In this document: in pieces, positions 8,437-17,697 of the stretch
Layout: every line of letters begins with the position of its first letter
Position numbering within the stretch: the stretch's first letter is position 1
The notes under the pieces: generated by a model
What the model was told of the DNA's origin: nothing
Database searches by the model: none
What the model saw: only the letters and a program-made list of their open reading frames with translations
Position numbers and translations under genes: made by a program
Source: Fimousia sp036311565
GTDB taxonomy: Bacteria > Bacillota > Clostridia > Lachnospirales > Lachnospiraceae
Direction: 5' to 3'
DNA: 64,000 nucleotides
Assembly: GCA_036311565.1 (NCBI GenBank)
Contig: JAXJPR010000037.1
Coordinates: 34,894 to 98,893, forward strand

Positions 8437-9189
8437 ATGGAATATACAACATTTTTAATTGTTTGCCCCCTTGTATTTTTGGCAGGATTTGTTGATGCCA
8501 TTGGAGGTGGCGGAGGATTAATTTCATTGCCAGGATATGTGTTGGCAGGAGTGCCGATGCATGCAGCAGTAGCAACGAACAAACTCTCTTCCTCTACCGG
8601 AACCCTGATTTCAACCATACGGTTGTGCAAGCATTCAAAAATTGATTTTATACTGGCGATTCCAGCCATTTTGTTGGCGTTTGTCGGGTCTACCGCAGGT
8701 GCAAAGCTTAGTATGCTAATACAAGAGGAAATACTGAAAGCAGTGTTATTAGTAATTCTGCCTGTGACTGCTTATTGCGTTCTGAAAAAAGATGCTTTAT
8801 CAGCGGGAGCAGGAGATGCATGCAGCCGAAAAAAGCAATTGACCATTGCATGGGTTGCTGCCATCATAATAGGGCTTTATGATGGCTTTTATGGGCCCGG
8901 AACAGGAACATTTTATATGATTATATTTATGAGTCTTGCAAAAATGACAACAATGGAAGCGGCGGTAAATACAAAGTTATTGAATTTAACTTCTAATCTG
9001 GCAGCATTGGTCACATTTCTTATGCATGGAAAAGTATGGATAATCTTAGGACTTACTGCGTCCATATTTAGCATTGCTGGACATTACATAGGTGCCGGAA
9101 TGGTTCTGAAAAGTGGAAATAAGGTTGTCAAACCGATTATTCTAACGGTTCTGGTCTTGCTGTTTATTAAAGTGGTTCTGGGAATTTAG
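8437..9189 (+). CDS. TSUP-family transporter (TauE/SafE)
   Basis: A 250-residue membrane protein with about eight hydrophobic helices in the two-repeat TauE/SafE (DUF81) fold. Repeat landmarks are GFVDAIGGGGGLISLPG (about residues 13-29) and GLYDGFYGPGTGTFYMI (about residues 147-163). Members move sulfite, sulfonates, sulfoacetate or other small anions; the substrate here is unknown. ATTAGGAGATGG precedes the ATG. It is followed 29 bp later by a MATE pump and then PAP2, probably as one transcript. Confidence 0.88.
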   Translation: MEYTTFLIVCPLVFLAGFVDAIGGGGGLISLPGYVLAGVPMHAAVATNKLSSSTGTLISTIRLCKHSKIDFILAIPAILLAFVGSTAGAKLSMLIQEEILKAVLLVILPVTAYCVLKKDALSAGAGDACSRKKQLTIAWVAAIIIGLYDGFYGPGTGTFYMIIFMSLAKMTTMEAAVNTKLLNLTSNLAALVTFLMHGKVWIILGLTASIFSIAGHYIGAGMVLKSGNKVVKPIILTVLVLLFIKVVLGI

Positions 9190-9218
9190 ATTCTTTTTCG
9201 TATTTTGGAGGAAATCAT

Positions 9219-10574
9219 ATGGATGCGAAACATGATTTTACACAAGGACACATGCTGAAGAAAATGATAGGATTCATGATTCCCATATTGGGAGCTTTGA
9301 TTCTTCAAGCTATGTATGGAGCTGTGGACCTTTTAATTGTAGGATGGTTTGGAACTACAGCTGGAATTTCCGCTGTTTCTACAGGAACTAATATTGTCAA
9401 TCTGGTGACATTTACCATTGTGGGTTTATCCATGGGAGTAACTGTTGTAATCAGCCGCTATCTGGGAGAAGGAAAGAATAACAGAATTGGAAAAGTGATT
9501 GGAGGCGTCATCGTATTCTTCTCTTTAATGGCTGTGGTAATTACTGTTTTAATGTTGTTTTTTGCCCATCCTCTGGCTGTTTTTATGCAGGCTCCAAAAG
9601 AAGCTTTAGGACTGACTACATTATATGTTCGTATTTGCGGTGGAGGAATTTTGTTTGTCATTGCTTATAATGTCATTAGCAGCATCTTTCGAGGATTGGG
9701 GAACTCAAGACTTCCTTTGATTTTTGTTGCAATTGCCTGTGTTGCTAATATTATCGGAGATTTTATATTGGTTGCAGGTTTTCACATGAATGTAGCTGGA
9801 GCGGCTCTGGCAACCATTATGGCCCAGGCTATTAGTGTTGTTTTATCACTTTTTATTATTCGGAAAGAAGAACTTCCATTTGAATTTCAATTAAAGGACA
9901 TTGGATTTTCCATTGAAATAAAGCATTTCTTAAGATTGGGTGCTCCGATTGCGCTTCAGGAAATGCTTACTAATCTTTCTTTTTTAGCGTTATGCGCTTT
10001 TATTAATCGTTTAGGACTAGAAGCATCTTCTGGATATGGAGTTGCACAAAAGATTGTTAGTTTTGTTATGCTTGTGCCATCATCCCTTATGCAGTCCATG
10101 TCTTCCATTGTGGCTCAGAATGTTGGGGCAGGAAAGGAAATGCGTTCCAGAAAAGCCATGCTATGCGGTATGGGAATTGGAGGTTGTTTCGGAGTGGTAA
10201 TCATGCTGATTGCTTTCTTTAAGGGGGATTTACTTGCAATGATATTTACCAGTGATGTGTCGGTCATTGCAAAAGCAGCACAATATTTAAGAGGATATGC
10301 ATTAGAGGCAGTTGTTACAAGTGTGCTTTTTAGCTATATTGGATATTACAATGGCCATGGACAAACGTTGTTTGTAATGATACAGGGATTGGCACAGACT
10401 TTTGTGATTCGTCTTCCTGTGTCGTATGTTATGAGCATCCAGCCAAATGCATCATTAACTTCTATTGGTCTTGCTGCACCAGCAGCAACTGTTTTTGGTA
10501 TTCTTATCTGTACAGCATATTTTATCTATTATTGTAAACGAATGAAAAAATCAAATGGGAGAATGTTGATATGA
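9219..10574 (+). CDS. MATE family efflux transporter
   Basis: A 451-residue multidrug and toxin extrusion pump with 12 predicted helices in two homologous halves (MatE domains at about 15-175 and 240-400). It opens with the typical K-M-I-G-F-M-I-P-I-L-G start, and the half-joint contains the family GLGNSRLPLIF motif near residue 163. It is expected to use a Na+ or H+ gradient; the cargo is unknown. The ribosome site TTTGGAGGAA is strong. The stop overlaps the PAP2 ATG by 4 bp, indicating coupling. Confidence 0.9.
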   Translation: MDAKHDFTQGHMLKKMIGFMIPILGALILQAMYGAVDLLIVGWFGTTAGISAVSTGTNIVNLVTFTIVGLSMGVTVVISRYLGEGKNNRIGKVIGGVIVFFSLMAVVITVLMLFFAHPLAVFMQAPKEALGLTTLYVRICGGGILFVIAYNVISSIFRGLGNSRLPLIFVAIACVANIIGDFILVAGFHMNVAGAALATIMAQAISVVLSLFIIRKEELPFEFQLKDIGFSIEIKHFLRLGAPIALQEMLTNLSFLALCAFINRLGLEASSGYGVAQKIVSFVMLVPSSLMQSMSSIVAQNVGAGKEMRSRKAMLCGMGIGGCFGVVIMLIAFFKGDLLAMIFTSDVSVIAKAAQYLRGYALEAVVTSVLFSYIGYYNGHGQTLFVMIQGLAQTFVIRLPVSYVMSIQPNASLTSIGLAAPAATVFGILICTAYFIYYCKRMKKSNGRMLI

Positions 10575-11077
10575 ATGAACAGTATTATGTTAAAATTGCG
10601 GGTTATTTTCAAAAAAACCCAACCAGAAAACAACAATTTTTAATGTTTAGCCGGCTGCTTACCTTATCTGTATATGGTGCATACGCAATTGTTGTAATTA
10701 TTTCATTTTTCAGGGGAATGCATTTTTTTGCAGTTACCATTATGGTTCCGGCACTGTCATTTATTCTTTTAAGTGCTTTTCGTTATTTCTATAATGCACC
10801 AAGACCTTATGAAGAACTGCAGATAGAACCGTTGATTGAAAAGGATACAAAGGGAAAATCATTTCCAAGCCGCCATGTATTTTCAGCTTTTTTGATTGCA
10901 TCAGTTGTGTGGTCTATATCGAAAGCATGGGGCGTTTTTTATTATGGAATAGCAGCCATGATTGGAATAAGCAGAGTGATTGGTGGAGTTCATTATGTGA
11001 AAGATGTAATGGCTGGGAGCATTGCAGGTATTCTTTTATGGAGTGTTGGTTTTAAACTCTTCAATTTGTTTTTCTAA
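10571..11077 (+). CDS. PAP2-family membrane phosphatase
   Basis: A 168-residue integral membrane phosphatase of the PAP2/BacA-like lipid phosphatase superfamily. The three signature blocks are present: a degenerate first block around FYNAPRPYEEL, KSFPSRHVFSA (motif 2, residues about 96-106) and SRVIGGVHYVKDV (motif 3, residues about 133-145) with the nucleophilic His. Its likely substrates are undecaprenyl pyrophosphate or phosphatidic acid; choosing between them would be a guess. It starts inside the MATE stop codon (ATGA overlap). Confidence 0.85.
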   Translation: MNEQYYVKIAGYFQKNPTRKQQFLMFSRLLTLSVYGAYAIVVIISFFRGMHFFAVTIMVPALSFILLSAFRYFYNAPRPYEELQIEPLIEKDTKGKSFPSRHVFSAFLIASVVWSISKAWGVFYYGIAAMIGISRVIGGVHYVKDVMAGSIAGILLWSVGFKLFNLFF

Positions 11078-11108
11078 TAATGAGGAATTGTATTTTATAA
11101 AAAACAAT

Positions 11109-11137
11109 TTGATTTTAAAAAATTATATTGGTAATAT
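11109..11137 (+). promoter_or_regulatory. Predicted promoter upstream of the hairpin leader
   Basis: TTGATT-N17-TAATAT sits between the PAP2 stop and the 11160-11198 hairpin. If active, the transcript would start near 11144, and RNA polymerase would meet the hairpin at once. Confidence 0.4.
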
Positions 11138-11159
11138 ATTTTAGTAGAATCGAGTGGCA

Positions 11160-11198
11160 AAATGCGTAAATCCAGATAATGGGTTTGCGCATTTTTTT
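11160..11198 (+). terminator. Terminator or attenuator before second MATE gene
   Basis: A 15-bp stem with G-U pairs (arms 11160-11174 and 11180-11194), a 5-nt loop and seven T residues form a complete intrinsic terminator. It lies 83 bp after the PAP2 stop and only 28 bp before the second MATE start, leaving no room for a promoter after it. It may end the upstream operon, attenuate the MATE gene, or both. Confidence 0.75.
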
Positions 11199-11225
11199 GC
11201 GTCAAAAAATTTTAGGAGGTTAAAA

Positions 11226-12608
11226 ATGAAAAAAGAACAATCATTGAATAAAATGGGAACAGAACCCATTAACAAATTAATGCTTGCTATGGGAATACCG
11301 ATGATCATTTCCATGATGCTGCAGGCAGTGTACAACATTGTTGACAGTTATTTTGTAAGTAACATGCCGGATACGGCAGGAATGACAGGAGTTGGGGAAT
11401 ATGCAATCAATGCGCTGACGCTGGCATTTCCTATCCAGATGTTAATGGTTGCTGTTGGGGTAGGGACTGGAGTTGGAATTAATGCCCTGCTTTCAAAAAG
11501 TCTTGGAGAAGGAAAAAAAGAGATGGCCAGTAAAATTGCGGGCAATGCAATATTTTTAGGATTATGTACTTATGGAGCCTTTTTGTTATTTGGTCTTTTT
11601 GGAATTAATTTCTATTTAAAAACCCAGACAACGGATCCAATTATTCTTCAGATGGGAAAAGAATATTTAGGTATTTGCACCATTCTTTCTTTTGGAATTA
11701 TTTTATATGCGATTTATGAAAAACTTCTTCAATCCACTGGAAAAACCGTACTCTGTACCATTGCACAGATTACAGGAGCAGTTTCTAATATCATTTTAGA
11801 TCCAATTCTTATCTTTGGATTATGGGGATTTCCTACAATGGGCGTAAAGGGAGCAGCTTATGCAACCGTTATTGGACAGATGATTTCTCTTTTCTTAGAC
11901 ATGATCTTTCATTATTGTTTTAATAAAGAAATTGATGGCAGTCTTAAATATTTAAAACCAGATGGAGTGGTAATTAAGAAAATTTATCAAGTTGGAATTC
12001 CAGCAATCATTATGCAGGCTCTGATGTCTTTCATGACTTATGGTGTTAATATTGTCTTTGGAGCCGTTTCAACAGCAACAGTAACGGCTTATGGTGTATA
12101 TTATAAGATTCAACAATTTGTCTTCTTTGCTGCATTTGGATTAAACAATGCAATTATTCCAATTGTGTCTTTTAATTATGGAATGCGAGACAAGAAGAGA
12201 ATTTATCATGGCATTCGTTATGGAATTTTATATACTGTAGCAATTATGCTTTTAGGCATGATTGGACTACAGCTTTTTGCCGGCCAGCTATGCAGCATTT
12301 TTGCGTTATCAGAAGAAACAAAACAGCTTTGTATTCTGGCAATTCGAATTATTACATTAGGATATATCTTCTCTGGTATTAACATTGCTTATCAGGGAAT
12401 TTTCCAGGCGTTAGAAGGAGGAATTCAGTCATTGATTTTATCTGCTGTCCGTTTGATTATTGTAACACTTCCACTTGCAAAAATATTGGGATTAATGGAA
12501 AATGCGGAGAGCGTCATCTGGTTGGCATTTCCAATTGCAGAAGCAGTAGCTTTTCTGATCGGAGTCTGGTTCATGAAACAGATCAAGAAAAAACAACTTA
12601 AGTTTTAG
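11226..12608 (+). CDS. MATE family efflux transporter (second copy)
   Basis: A 460-residue, 12-helix MATE pump, only distantly similar by eye to the MATE protein two genes upstream. The start at ATG 11226 follows TTAGGAGG with ideal spacing. The frame is open further left, but that part overlaps the hairpin. The first half contains the conserved GVGTGVGINALLSKSLGEG (about residues 77-95). The C-terminal half resembles the MepA/NorM-like subgroup. It is expected to be a cation-coupled exporter of unknown cargo. The hairpin directly before it suggests regulated read-through. The convergent UPF0126 gene ends 4 bp downstream. Confidence 0.9.
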   Translation: MKKEQSLNKMGTEPINKLMLAMGIPMIISMMLQAVYNIVDSYFVSNMPDTAGMTGVGEYAINALTLAFPIQMLMVAVGVGTGVGINALLSKSLGEGKKEMASKIAGNAIFLGLCTYGAFLLFGLFGINFYLKTQTTDPIILQMGKEYLGICTILSFGIILYAIYEKLLQSTGKTVLCTIAQITGAVSNIILDPILIFGLWGFPTMGVKGAAYATVIGQMISLFLDMIFHYCFNKEIDGSLKYLKPDGVVIKKIYQVGIPAIIMQALMSFMTYGVNIVFGAVSTATVTAYGVYYKIQQFVFFAAFGLNNAIIPIVSFNYGMRDKKRIYHGIRYGILYTVAIMLLGMIGLQLFAGQLCSIFALSEETKQLCILAIRIITLGYIFSGINIAYQGIFQALEGGIQSLILSAVRLIIVTLPLAKILGLMENAESVIWLAFPIAEAVAFLIGVWFMKQIKKKQLKF

Positions 12609-12612
12609 CCAG

Positions 12613-13230
12613 TCACTGCATCGGAACTTTTGGTAAATTCCAACGGAAATGAGCAGCCATCATCCGCAGGATAAAAATTACAAGAATTCCTAAAAAAACA
12701 GCAATATGTTCTTCATAGGGATTTAAAACAACATAGACAATGGCACCAATGATACAGGAAGAAGCATAAAAATGTTTTGATAAAACATAAGGTGTCTGAC
12801 CAGCTAGAATATCGCGGATGATACCGCCGCCAACTCCGGTCAGGACTCCAAAAAAAATAGCGATTCCCGGATCGTAGAGAGATAATACACGTTTACAACC
12901 AAAAATAGTAAAAACTGCCAGTCCAATGGAATCTGATAAAAGAAAGATGGCATTGAATGGTTTTGTCTCGGTTAATTTGATATTCATATACAATAGAAGA
13001 AAAATAAAAATAGATGAAAAAAAGGCTGTAAAAAGAATAAATGGATCAGAAAAAATGGTAGGTGTAATGCTTAGCATAACATCACGGAGCATACCACCTC
13101 CAACAGCAGTTACCATTCCTAATACGACAACTCCTAATAAATCCATTTGTCGTTTGATTGCAGTCGTGGCACCTGAAATAGAAAAAGCGATAGTGCCAAT
13201 AAATTCAAAAATTGTAAAAAAATCAATCAT
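12613..13230 (-). CDS. UPF0126/TRIC-type membrane channel
   Basis: A 205-residue protein with seven predicted helices made of two repeats. Each carries the family glycine motif: GATTAIKRQ (residues 19-27) with VGGGMLRDV (63-71), and GVGGGIIRDIL (about 130-140). Bacterial TRIC relatives form trimeric K+ or monovalent-cation channels; other UPF0126 members have been linked to glycine or serine uptake. The two cannot be separated here. The stop is 4 bp from the convergent MATE stop. Confidence 0.85.
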   Translation of the reverse strand: MIDFFTIFEFIGTIAFSISGATTAIKRQMDLLGVVVLGMVTAVGGGMLRDVMLSITPTIFSDPFILFTAFFSSIFIFLLLYMNIKLTETKPFNAIFLLSDSIGLAVFTIFGCKRVLSLYDPGIAIFFGVLTGVGGGIIRDILAGQTPYVLSKHFYASSCIIGAIVYVVLNPYEEHIAVFLGILVIFILRMMAAHFRWNLPKVPMQ

Positions 13231-13362
13231 ATGTTATTCTCCTAAATCCTATTTCTTATATTTTCCAATAGGAAGGTATGATTGTCAACTGTATGAAAAG
13301 GAAAGAAAAATATTTTAAAATGAAAAATGTTCATTTATAACTTGCAAAATACTACTTACATC

Positions 13363-13391
13363 TTGCACTATTTTTTATCTGGTGGTAAACT
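13363..13391 (+). promoter_or_regulatory. Predicted sigma-A promoter of ilvE
   Basis: TTGCAC-N17-TAAACT. The leader to the ilvE ATG is about 110 nt and contains GGTGGCGG facing CCGCC about 45 nt later, which could form a weak long-range stem. No T-box is recognisable. Confidence 0.5.
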
Positions 13392-13506
13392 AAGTCCATG
13401 TGAATATGTACATGATAAAATGTACTGGTGGTGGCGGAAAAAGGATGAATGAAAAGAGTAGGAAAAGAAAAAACCGCCAATATACCAAGGAAAGGAAGAA
13501 GTAAAG

Positions 13507-14532
13507 ATGAGTAAAAACATCGACTGGTCAAATTTAGGATTTGGCTATATGCAAACAGAAAAAAGATTTGTATCTAACTTTAAAGATGGTGCCTGGGATA
13601 AAGGTGCAATTACTGAAAATGCAACCGTAACAATCAGTGAATGTGCAGGTGTATTACAGTACGCTCAGACTGTATTTGAAGGATTAAAAGCGTATACAAC
13701 TGAAGATGGAAAAGTTGTCTGCTTCCGTCCTAATTTAAATGCCTCTCGTCTGGCAGATTCTTGCCGCAGATTGGAAATGCCTGTATATCCTGAAGATAAA
13801 TTTGTTGAGGCAGTTGTAAAAACCGTTCAGGAAAACATTGATTATGTACCACCATATGGTTCAGGAGCTACATTATATATTCGTCCATATATGTTCGGAA
13901 GCAATCCTGTTATTGGAGTAAAACCAGCAGATGAATATCAGTTCAGAATTTTTGTTACACCAGTTGGACCATATTTTAAAGGCGGAGCAAAACCAATTAC
14001 GATTCGTGTTTGTGATTTTGACCGTGCTGCACCACATGGAACAGGACATATTAAAGCTGGATTAAACTACGCTATGAGTTTACATGCGATTGTAGATGCG
14101 CATAATCAGGGATATGATGAAAATATGTACTTAGATGCTGCTACAAGAACAAAAGTAGAAGAAACCGGTGGAGCAAACTTTATCTTTATTACAAAAGATG
14201 GAAAATTAGTGACACCAAAATCTGACAGTATTTTACCTTCAATTACTCGTCGTTCTTTAATGGTAGTAGCTGAAAAATATCTTGGAATGGAAGTAGAACA
14301 TAGAGAAGTATATTTTGATGAACTGAAGGATTTTGCAGAATGTGGTCTTTGTGGTACCGCTGCTGTTATTTCTCCAGTTGGAAAGATTGTTGACCATGGA
14401 AAAGAAATTTGTTTCCCAAGCGGAATGGATGAAATGGGACCAATCACTAAGAAATTATATGACACTTTAACAGGAATCCAGATGGGAAGAATTGAAGCTC
14501 CAGAAGGATGGATTAAAGTGATTAAAGAATAA
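13507..14532 (+). CDS. ilvE: Branched-chain amino acid aminotransferase
   Basis: This PLP enzyme performs the last step of valine, leucine and isoleucine synthesis. At 341 residues it matches the longer fold-IV group (COG0115). The PLP lysine lies in GTGHIKAGLNYA (about residues 180-191). The phosphate-binding and substrate segment EETGGANFIFI is near residue 218, and the GLCGTAAVISPVG segment is near 280. The RBS GGAAGAAG precedes the ATG. It is a single-gene unit with a promoter and a terminator. No other branched-chain pathway gene is adjacent. Confidence 0.95.
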   Translation: MSKNIDWSNLGFGYMQTEKRFVSNFKDGAWDKGAITENATVTISECAGVLQYAQTVFEGLKAYTTEDGKVVCFRPNLNASRLADSCRRLEMPVYPEDKFVEAVVKTVQENIDYVPPYGSGATLYIRPYMFGSNPVIGVKPADEYQFRIFVTPVGPYFKGGAKPITIRVCDFDRAAPHGTGHIKAGLNYAMSLHAIVDAHNQGYDENMYLDAATRTKVEETGGANFIFITKDGKLVTPKSDSILPSITRRSLMVVAEKYLGMEVEHREVYFDELKDFAECGLCGTAAVISPVGKIVDHGKEICFPSGMDEMGPITKKLYDTLTGIQMGRIEAPEGWIKVIKE

Positions 14533-14554
14533 TTGCATATGATAAAGAGAAAGA

Positions 14555-14581
14555 AGTCAGGATTTATATCCTGGCTTTTTA
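14555..14581 (+). terminator. Terminator after ilvE
   Basis: AGTCAGGAT pairs with ATCCTGGCT (one G-U) around a 4-nt loop, followed by a T-run. Confidence 0.85.
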
Positions 14582-14669
14582 AATAGATTTAAGAAATTGA
14601 TTTCGAAATGTTTTTGGATGTGTTAAAATTTAAATGATATTAAAATGATAGAAAGAAAGGAATGAAATC

Positions 14670-15335
14670 ATGAGACGGAATATCAGTCTTCAGGAAATCT
14701 CAGATGGGAAATTATATAGCAGCAATGATATGGTAAAAGCAGACTGCCATGATTGTATGGGCTGCTCAAAATGCTGCAGAGGAATGGGAAATTCCATTGT
14801 ATTGGATCCTTATGATATCTACCGTTTAAGCAATGGTCTGCACATATCCTTCCAACAGATGTTGCAGAGGTATTTAGAATTAAATGTTGTAGATGGACTC
14901 ACACTGCCAAACTTAAAGATGAAGGAAGACGGGAAATGCTGTGGATTCTTAGATCAAAATGGAAGGTGCAGCATTCATTTTTATCGTCCAGGAATCTGTC
15001 GATTGTTTCCTTTAGGGAGATATTATGAGAATGAAAGTTATCAGTATTTTCTTCAGATCCATGAATGTTCAAATCAAAAACGATCAAAAGTTAAGATAAA
15101 AAAATGGCTGGATACACCGCGTCTAAAAGAATATGAACAGTTTATAAGAGATTGGCACTATTTTTTAAAAGAGGCAGAACAATATGTGTTATCTATGGAT
15201 GACGAAGAAGAAAAAAAGAATACTAATCTGTATATATTGATGAGTTTTTATATCAAATCATATGATGAAGAGGTTGATTTTTATCAGCAATTTTATCATA
15301 GATTAAAGGAAGCAAAAGAATTACTGCAAGCATAG
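14670..15335 (+). CDS. YkgJ-family cysteine cluster protein
   Basis: A 221-residue protein with the CxxC-rich YkgJ (UPF0153) signature: CHDCMGCSKCCRGMG at about residues 26-40. Further Cys residues lie in KCCGFLDQNGRCSIHFYRP near 90-108 and at C111, about eight cysteines in all. These probably bind a zinc or iron-sulfur centre. Homologues are common but their function is not established. The C-terminal third is acidic and helical. GAAAGGAA precedes the ATG by 7 nt. A likely extended -10 (TGTTAAAAT) lies 40 bp upstream. Confidence 0.85.
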   Translation: MRRNISLQEISDGKLYSSNDMVKADCHDCMGCSKCCRGMGNSIVLDPYDIYRLSNGLHISFQQMLQRYLELNVVDGLTLPNLKMKEDGKCCGFLDQNGRCSIHFYRPGICRLFPLGRYYENESYQYFLQIHECSNQKRSKVKIKKWLDTPRLKEYEQFIRDWHYFLKEAEQYVLSMDDEEEKKNTNLYILMSFYIKSYDEEVDFYQQFYHRLKEAKELLQA

Positions 15336-15487
15336 AGAAAGAAGAAAATTTTTGGAGAAACAGTGGATTTTAAGGAAATTTTATACAAAGATCAATGAGA
15401 TTTTTATTGGTGAAAATGCTGAATTTTAAAAAGATTCTGTCATCTCATCCCTTCAAGTGATAAAATATAAGAAAAGGAGGGACTGTT

Positions 15488-15982
15488 TTGTATAAAATCA
15501 ACGAATATGTCATTTATGGCATGCAGGGAGCCTGCAAGATCAAGGATATCACAGAAGTGGATTTTGGAAAAAAAGGAAATTTGTATTACAAATTAATTCC
15601 GGAATGTGACAAAGGCAGTGAAATTTATGTCAGTGTCAAAAACGGAGAAAAGAAAATGCGCAGACCAATCTCTAAAGAACAGGCAATTCAAATGGTTCAA
15701 GAAATCCCAAAAGTAAAAGGCATATGGATTTCTGATGATCGGGCAAGAGAAAATGCCTATAAAGAAGCCATTGTCAAAGGCGATTATGAAGAGATGATGG
15801 GAATGCTGGCAGGACTCTTTGAAAAAAGAAATGACCGGATAAAACAGGGAAAGCGGCAGACAGAGCTGGATGATCGGATTTTTAGGAATACAAAAAAAGT
15901 CTTTTTGGGAGAATTGTCTGTGGTGTTAGATATGGATATAGATTTTTTGGAAGAAGAAATTATGAAACAAGTTGGCCGTTAA
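15488..15982 (+). CDS. CarD-like transcriptional regulator (TTG start)
   Basis: A 164-residue protein with the N-terminal CarD/TRCF RNA-polymerase interaction domain: EYVIYGMQGACKI at residues 6-18, with the beta strands following to about residue 60. A helical C-terminal domain (about 65-164) is expected to touch the upstream edge of the transcription bubble. CarD proteins stabilise promoter open complexes. The start is TTG at 15488, placed 5 nt after AAGGAGGGA. No in-frame ATG lies near. An extended -10 (TGATAAAAT) lies upstream. It is probably monocistronic and shares a bidirectional terminator with sstT. Confidence 0.87.
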   Translation: MYKINEYVIYGMQGACKIKDITEVDFGKKGNLYYKLIPECDKGSEIYVSVKNGEKKMRRPISKEQAIQMVQEIPKVKGIWISDDRARENAYKEAIVKGDYEEMMGMLAGLFEKRNDRIKQGKRQTELDDRIFRNTKKVFLGELSVVLDMDIDFLEEEIMKQVGR

Positions 15983-16025
15983 TAGAACGTGAATATTGTA
16001 AATGATTAACAATTATTTCAAATGA

Positions 16026-16065
16026 AAAAGCCTAAACACAGAAAGAACTTCTGTTTAGGCTTTTG
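16026..16065. terminator. Bidirectional terminator between carD-like gene and sstT
   Basis: AAAAGCCTAAACA pairs with TGTTTAGGCTTTT, with further pairing inside. A-run and T-run flanks make it work for both convergent genes. Confidence 0.9.
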
Positions 16066-16083
16066 TTATTATTTCAATATAAT

Positions 16084-17319
16084 TTAATTTTTAGGAATCA
16101 ATACGATATCTTCGCCAGCTTTTCTTCTTTGATATAATTCAGCAGTTGCTGTCATAACAACGTCTGAAGAAGAGTTTAAGGCGGTTTCTACAGAATCCTG
16201 AATAACTCCAATGATGAAACCGACACCTACTGTCTGCATTGCAATATCATTTGAAATTCCAAATAAAGAACATGCAAGTGGAATTAATAATAAAGAACCA
16301 CCAGCAACTCCGGATGCACCGCATGCAGAGGTTGTAGCTAATACGCTTAAAATAACGGCAGTTGGTAAATCTACAGTAATGCCAAGTGTATTTGCAGTTG
16401 CTAATGTCATAACAGTGATGGTAATAGCAGCTCCATCCATATTGATCGTTGCACCTAACGGAATGGATACAGAATAATTATCTTTATTCAATCCAAGGCG
16501 TTCACATAAAGCCATATTCATTGGAATGTTAGCAGCAGAACTTCTTGTAAAGAAAGCTGTAATTCCACTTTCTTTTAAGCATTTAAATACTAAAGGATAT
16601 GGATTTTTACGTAAACAGAAAAATACAACAGATGGATTGGTAACAAATACAGTAAATAACATACATCCTACTAATAATGCCAATAATTTTCCATAGCTTG
16701 TAAAGATAGAAAGACCATTTGTGGAAACAGTATTAAATACAAGACCTAAAATACCAAATGGTGCGCAGGAAATGATCCAGTGAACAGCCTGTGTAACAGC
16801 ATCAGAAATATCCTGCAGAAATTTTTTACTGGTATCAGAAGCGCATTTTAATGCGGCTCCCAGAATAACTGCCCATGTTAAAATACCAATGTAGTTTGCG
16901 TCTACAAGAGCAGCAATTGGATTTGATACAATGTTTAATAATAAATTCTTCAAGACTTCTCCAATTCCACTAGGAGGAGTAACTTCTGTTGCAGCTTCGG
17001 TAAGAATCAGTGTCTGAGGGAAGATAAAACTTCCAACTGCAGCGACAACTGCACCAATTAAAGTAGTTATCATATATAAAATAATAACAGTTTTCATATT
17101 ATTTGCTGCGTTGCCTTTAGAATTTGCAAGAGAGCTCATGACTAATACGAATACCAGTACGGGAGCAATAGCACGTAAAGCACCAACGAACATATCACCA
17201 AGAATGACGATAGCAGTTGCCTTTGGACATGCAATTCCTAAAATGGCACCAATGACTAAGCCAATGATAATTCTTGTAATCAAGCCCAGATGATTCCATT
17301 TTGATAATAAATTTTTCAT
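16084..17319 (-). CDS. sstT: Serine/threonine:Na+ symporter SstT
   Basis: A 411-residue member of the dicarboxylate/amino acid:cation symporter (DAACS) fold that imports serine and threonine with Na+. Visible landmarks are the serine-rich re-entrant hairpin FFTRSSAANIPMN (near residue 275), PLGATINMDGAA (near 305) and SACGASGVAGGSLLLIPLA (near 350). These match SstT rather than GltP. The start was set at ATG 17319, which has AAAGGA about 9 nt upstream. The frame remains open for 13 more codons without a better site. It has its own promoter at 17368-17396. Confidence 0.93.
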   Translation of the reverse strand: MKNLLSKWNHLGLITRIIIGLVIGAILGIACPKATAIVILGDMFVGALRAIAPVLVFVLVMSSLANSKGNAANNMKTVIILYMITTLIGAVVAAVGSFIFPQTLILTEAATEVTPPSGIGEVLKNLLLNIVSNPIAALVDANYIGILTWAVILGAALKCASDTSKKFLQDISDAVTQAVHWIISCAPFGILGLVFNTVSTNGLSIFTSYGKLLALLVGCMLFTVFVTNPSVVFFCLRKNPYPLVFKCLKESGITAFFTRSSAANIPMNMALCERLGLNKDNYSVSIPLGATINMDGAAITITVMTLATANTLGITVDLPTAVILSVLATTSACGASGVAGGSLLLIPLACSLFGISNDIAMQTVGVGFIIGVIQDSVETALNSSSDVVMTATAELYQRRKAGEDIVLIPKN

Positions 17320-17367
17320 CTTTTTTTCCTTTCTTTTGTATAAAATTAAAATAACCAATATCTTTTT

Positions 17368-17396
17368 ATTATAGTTAATTGATAAGATGACGTCAA
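17368..17396 (-). promoter_or_regulatory. Predicted sigma-A promoter of sstT
   Basis: Read on the minus strand this is TTGACG-N17-TATAAT, 49 bp before the sstT ATG. Confidence 0.65.
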
Positions 17397-17506
17397 TAAA
17401 ATCAAGAAAAAAGTTTAAAAATAAAAAATTAAAATTTTGTATTTACAAATAAATATAAATATGATAATATATTTGAGAAAATTATTGAAAATATGAAGTG
17501 ACAGCG

Positions 17507-17545
17507 GGGAAATCGTATTCATAAGAATAGGATTTCCCTTTTTTT
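17507..17545 (+). terminator. Orphan intrinsic terminator
   Basis: GGGAAATC pairs with GATTTCCC, and TATTC with GAATA inside, closing an ATAA loop. Seven T residues follow on the plus strand only. No upstream plus-strand gene exists. Confidence 0.75.
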
Positions 17546-17653
17546 GTAGATTAGGAAATCATATTTTTATGAATATTTTGATTTTAAGTTCTTTCCCTGC
17601 AGGCAGCAGCCTCTTGGTTAGTAGTTAAAATAAATTGTTTATGTGTGTGAAGA

Positions 17654-17697
17654 GAGGATACCGGAAATTTAGAATTTAGGTATCCTCTTTTCATTTT
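17654..17697 (+). terminator. Intrinsic terminator facing the phosphoribosyltransferase gene
   Basis: GAGGATACC pairs with GGTATCCTC around a 16-nt loop, with a good T-run on the plus strand. On the minus strand it could also stop the gene ending at 17699, but the tail there is weaker. Confidence 0.65.

Noticed and set aside
13400..13500. Regulatory stem in the ilvE leader
   Set aside because: GGTGGCGG and CCGCC pair only partly and are far apart. This is not enough for a riboswitch call.
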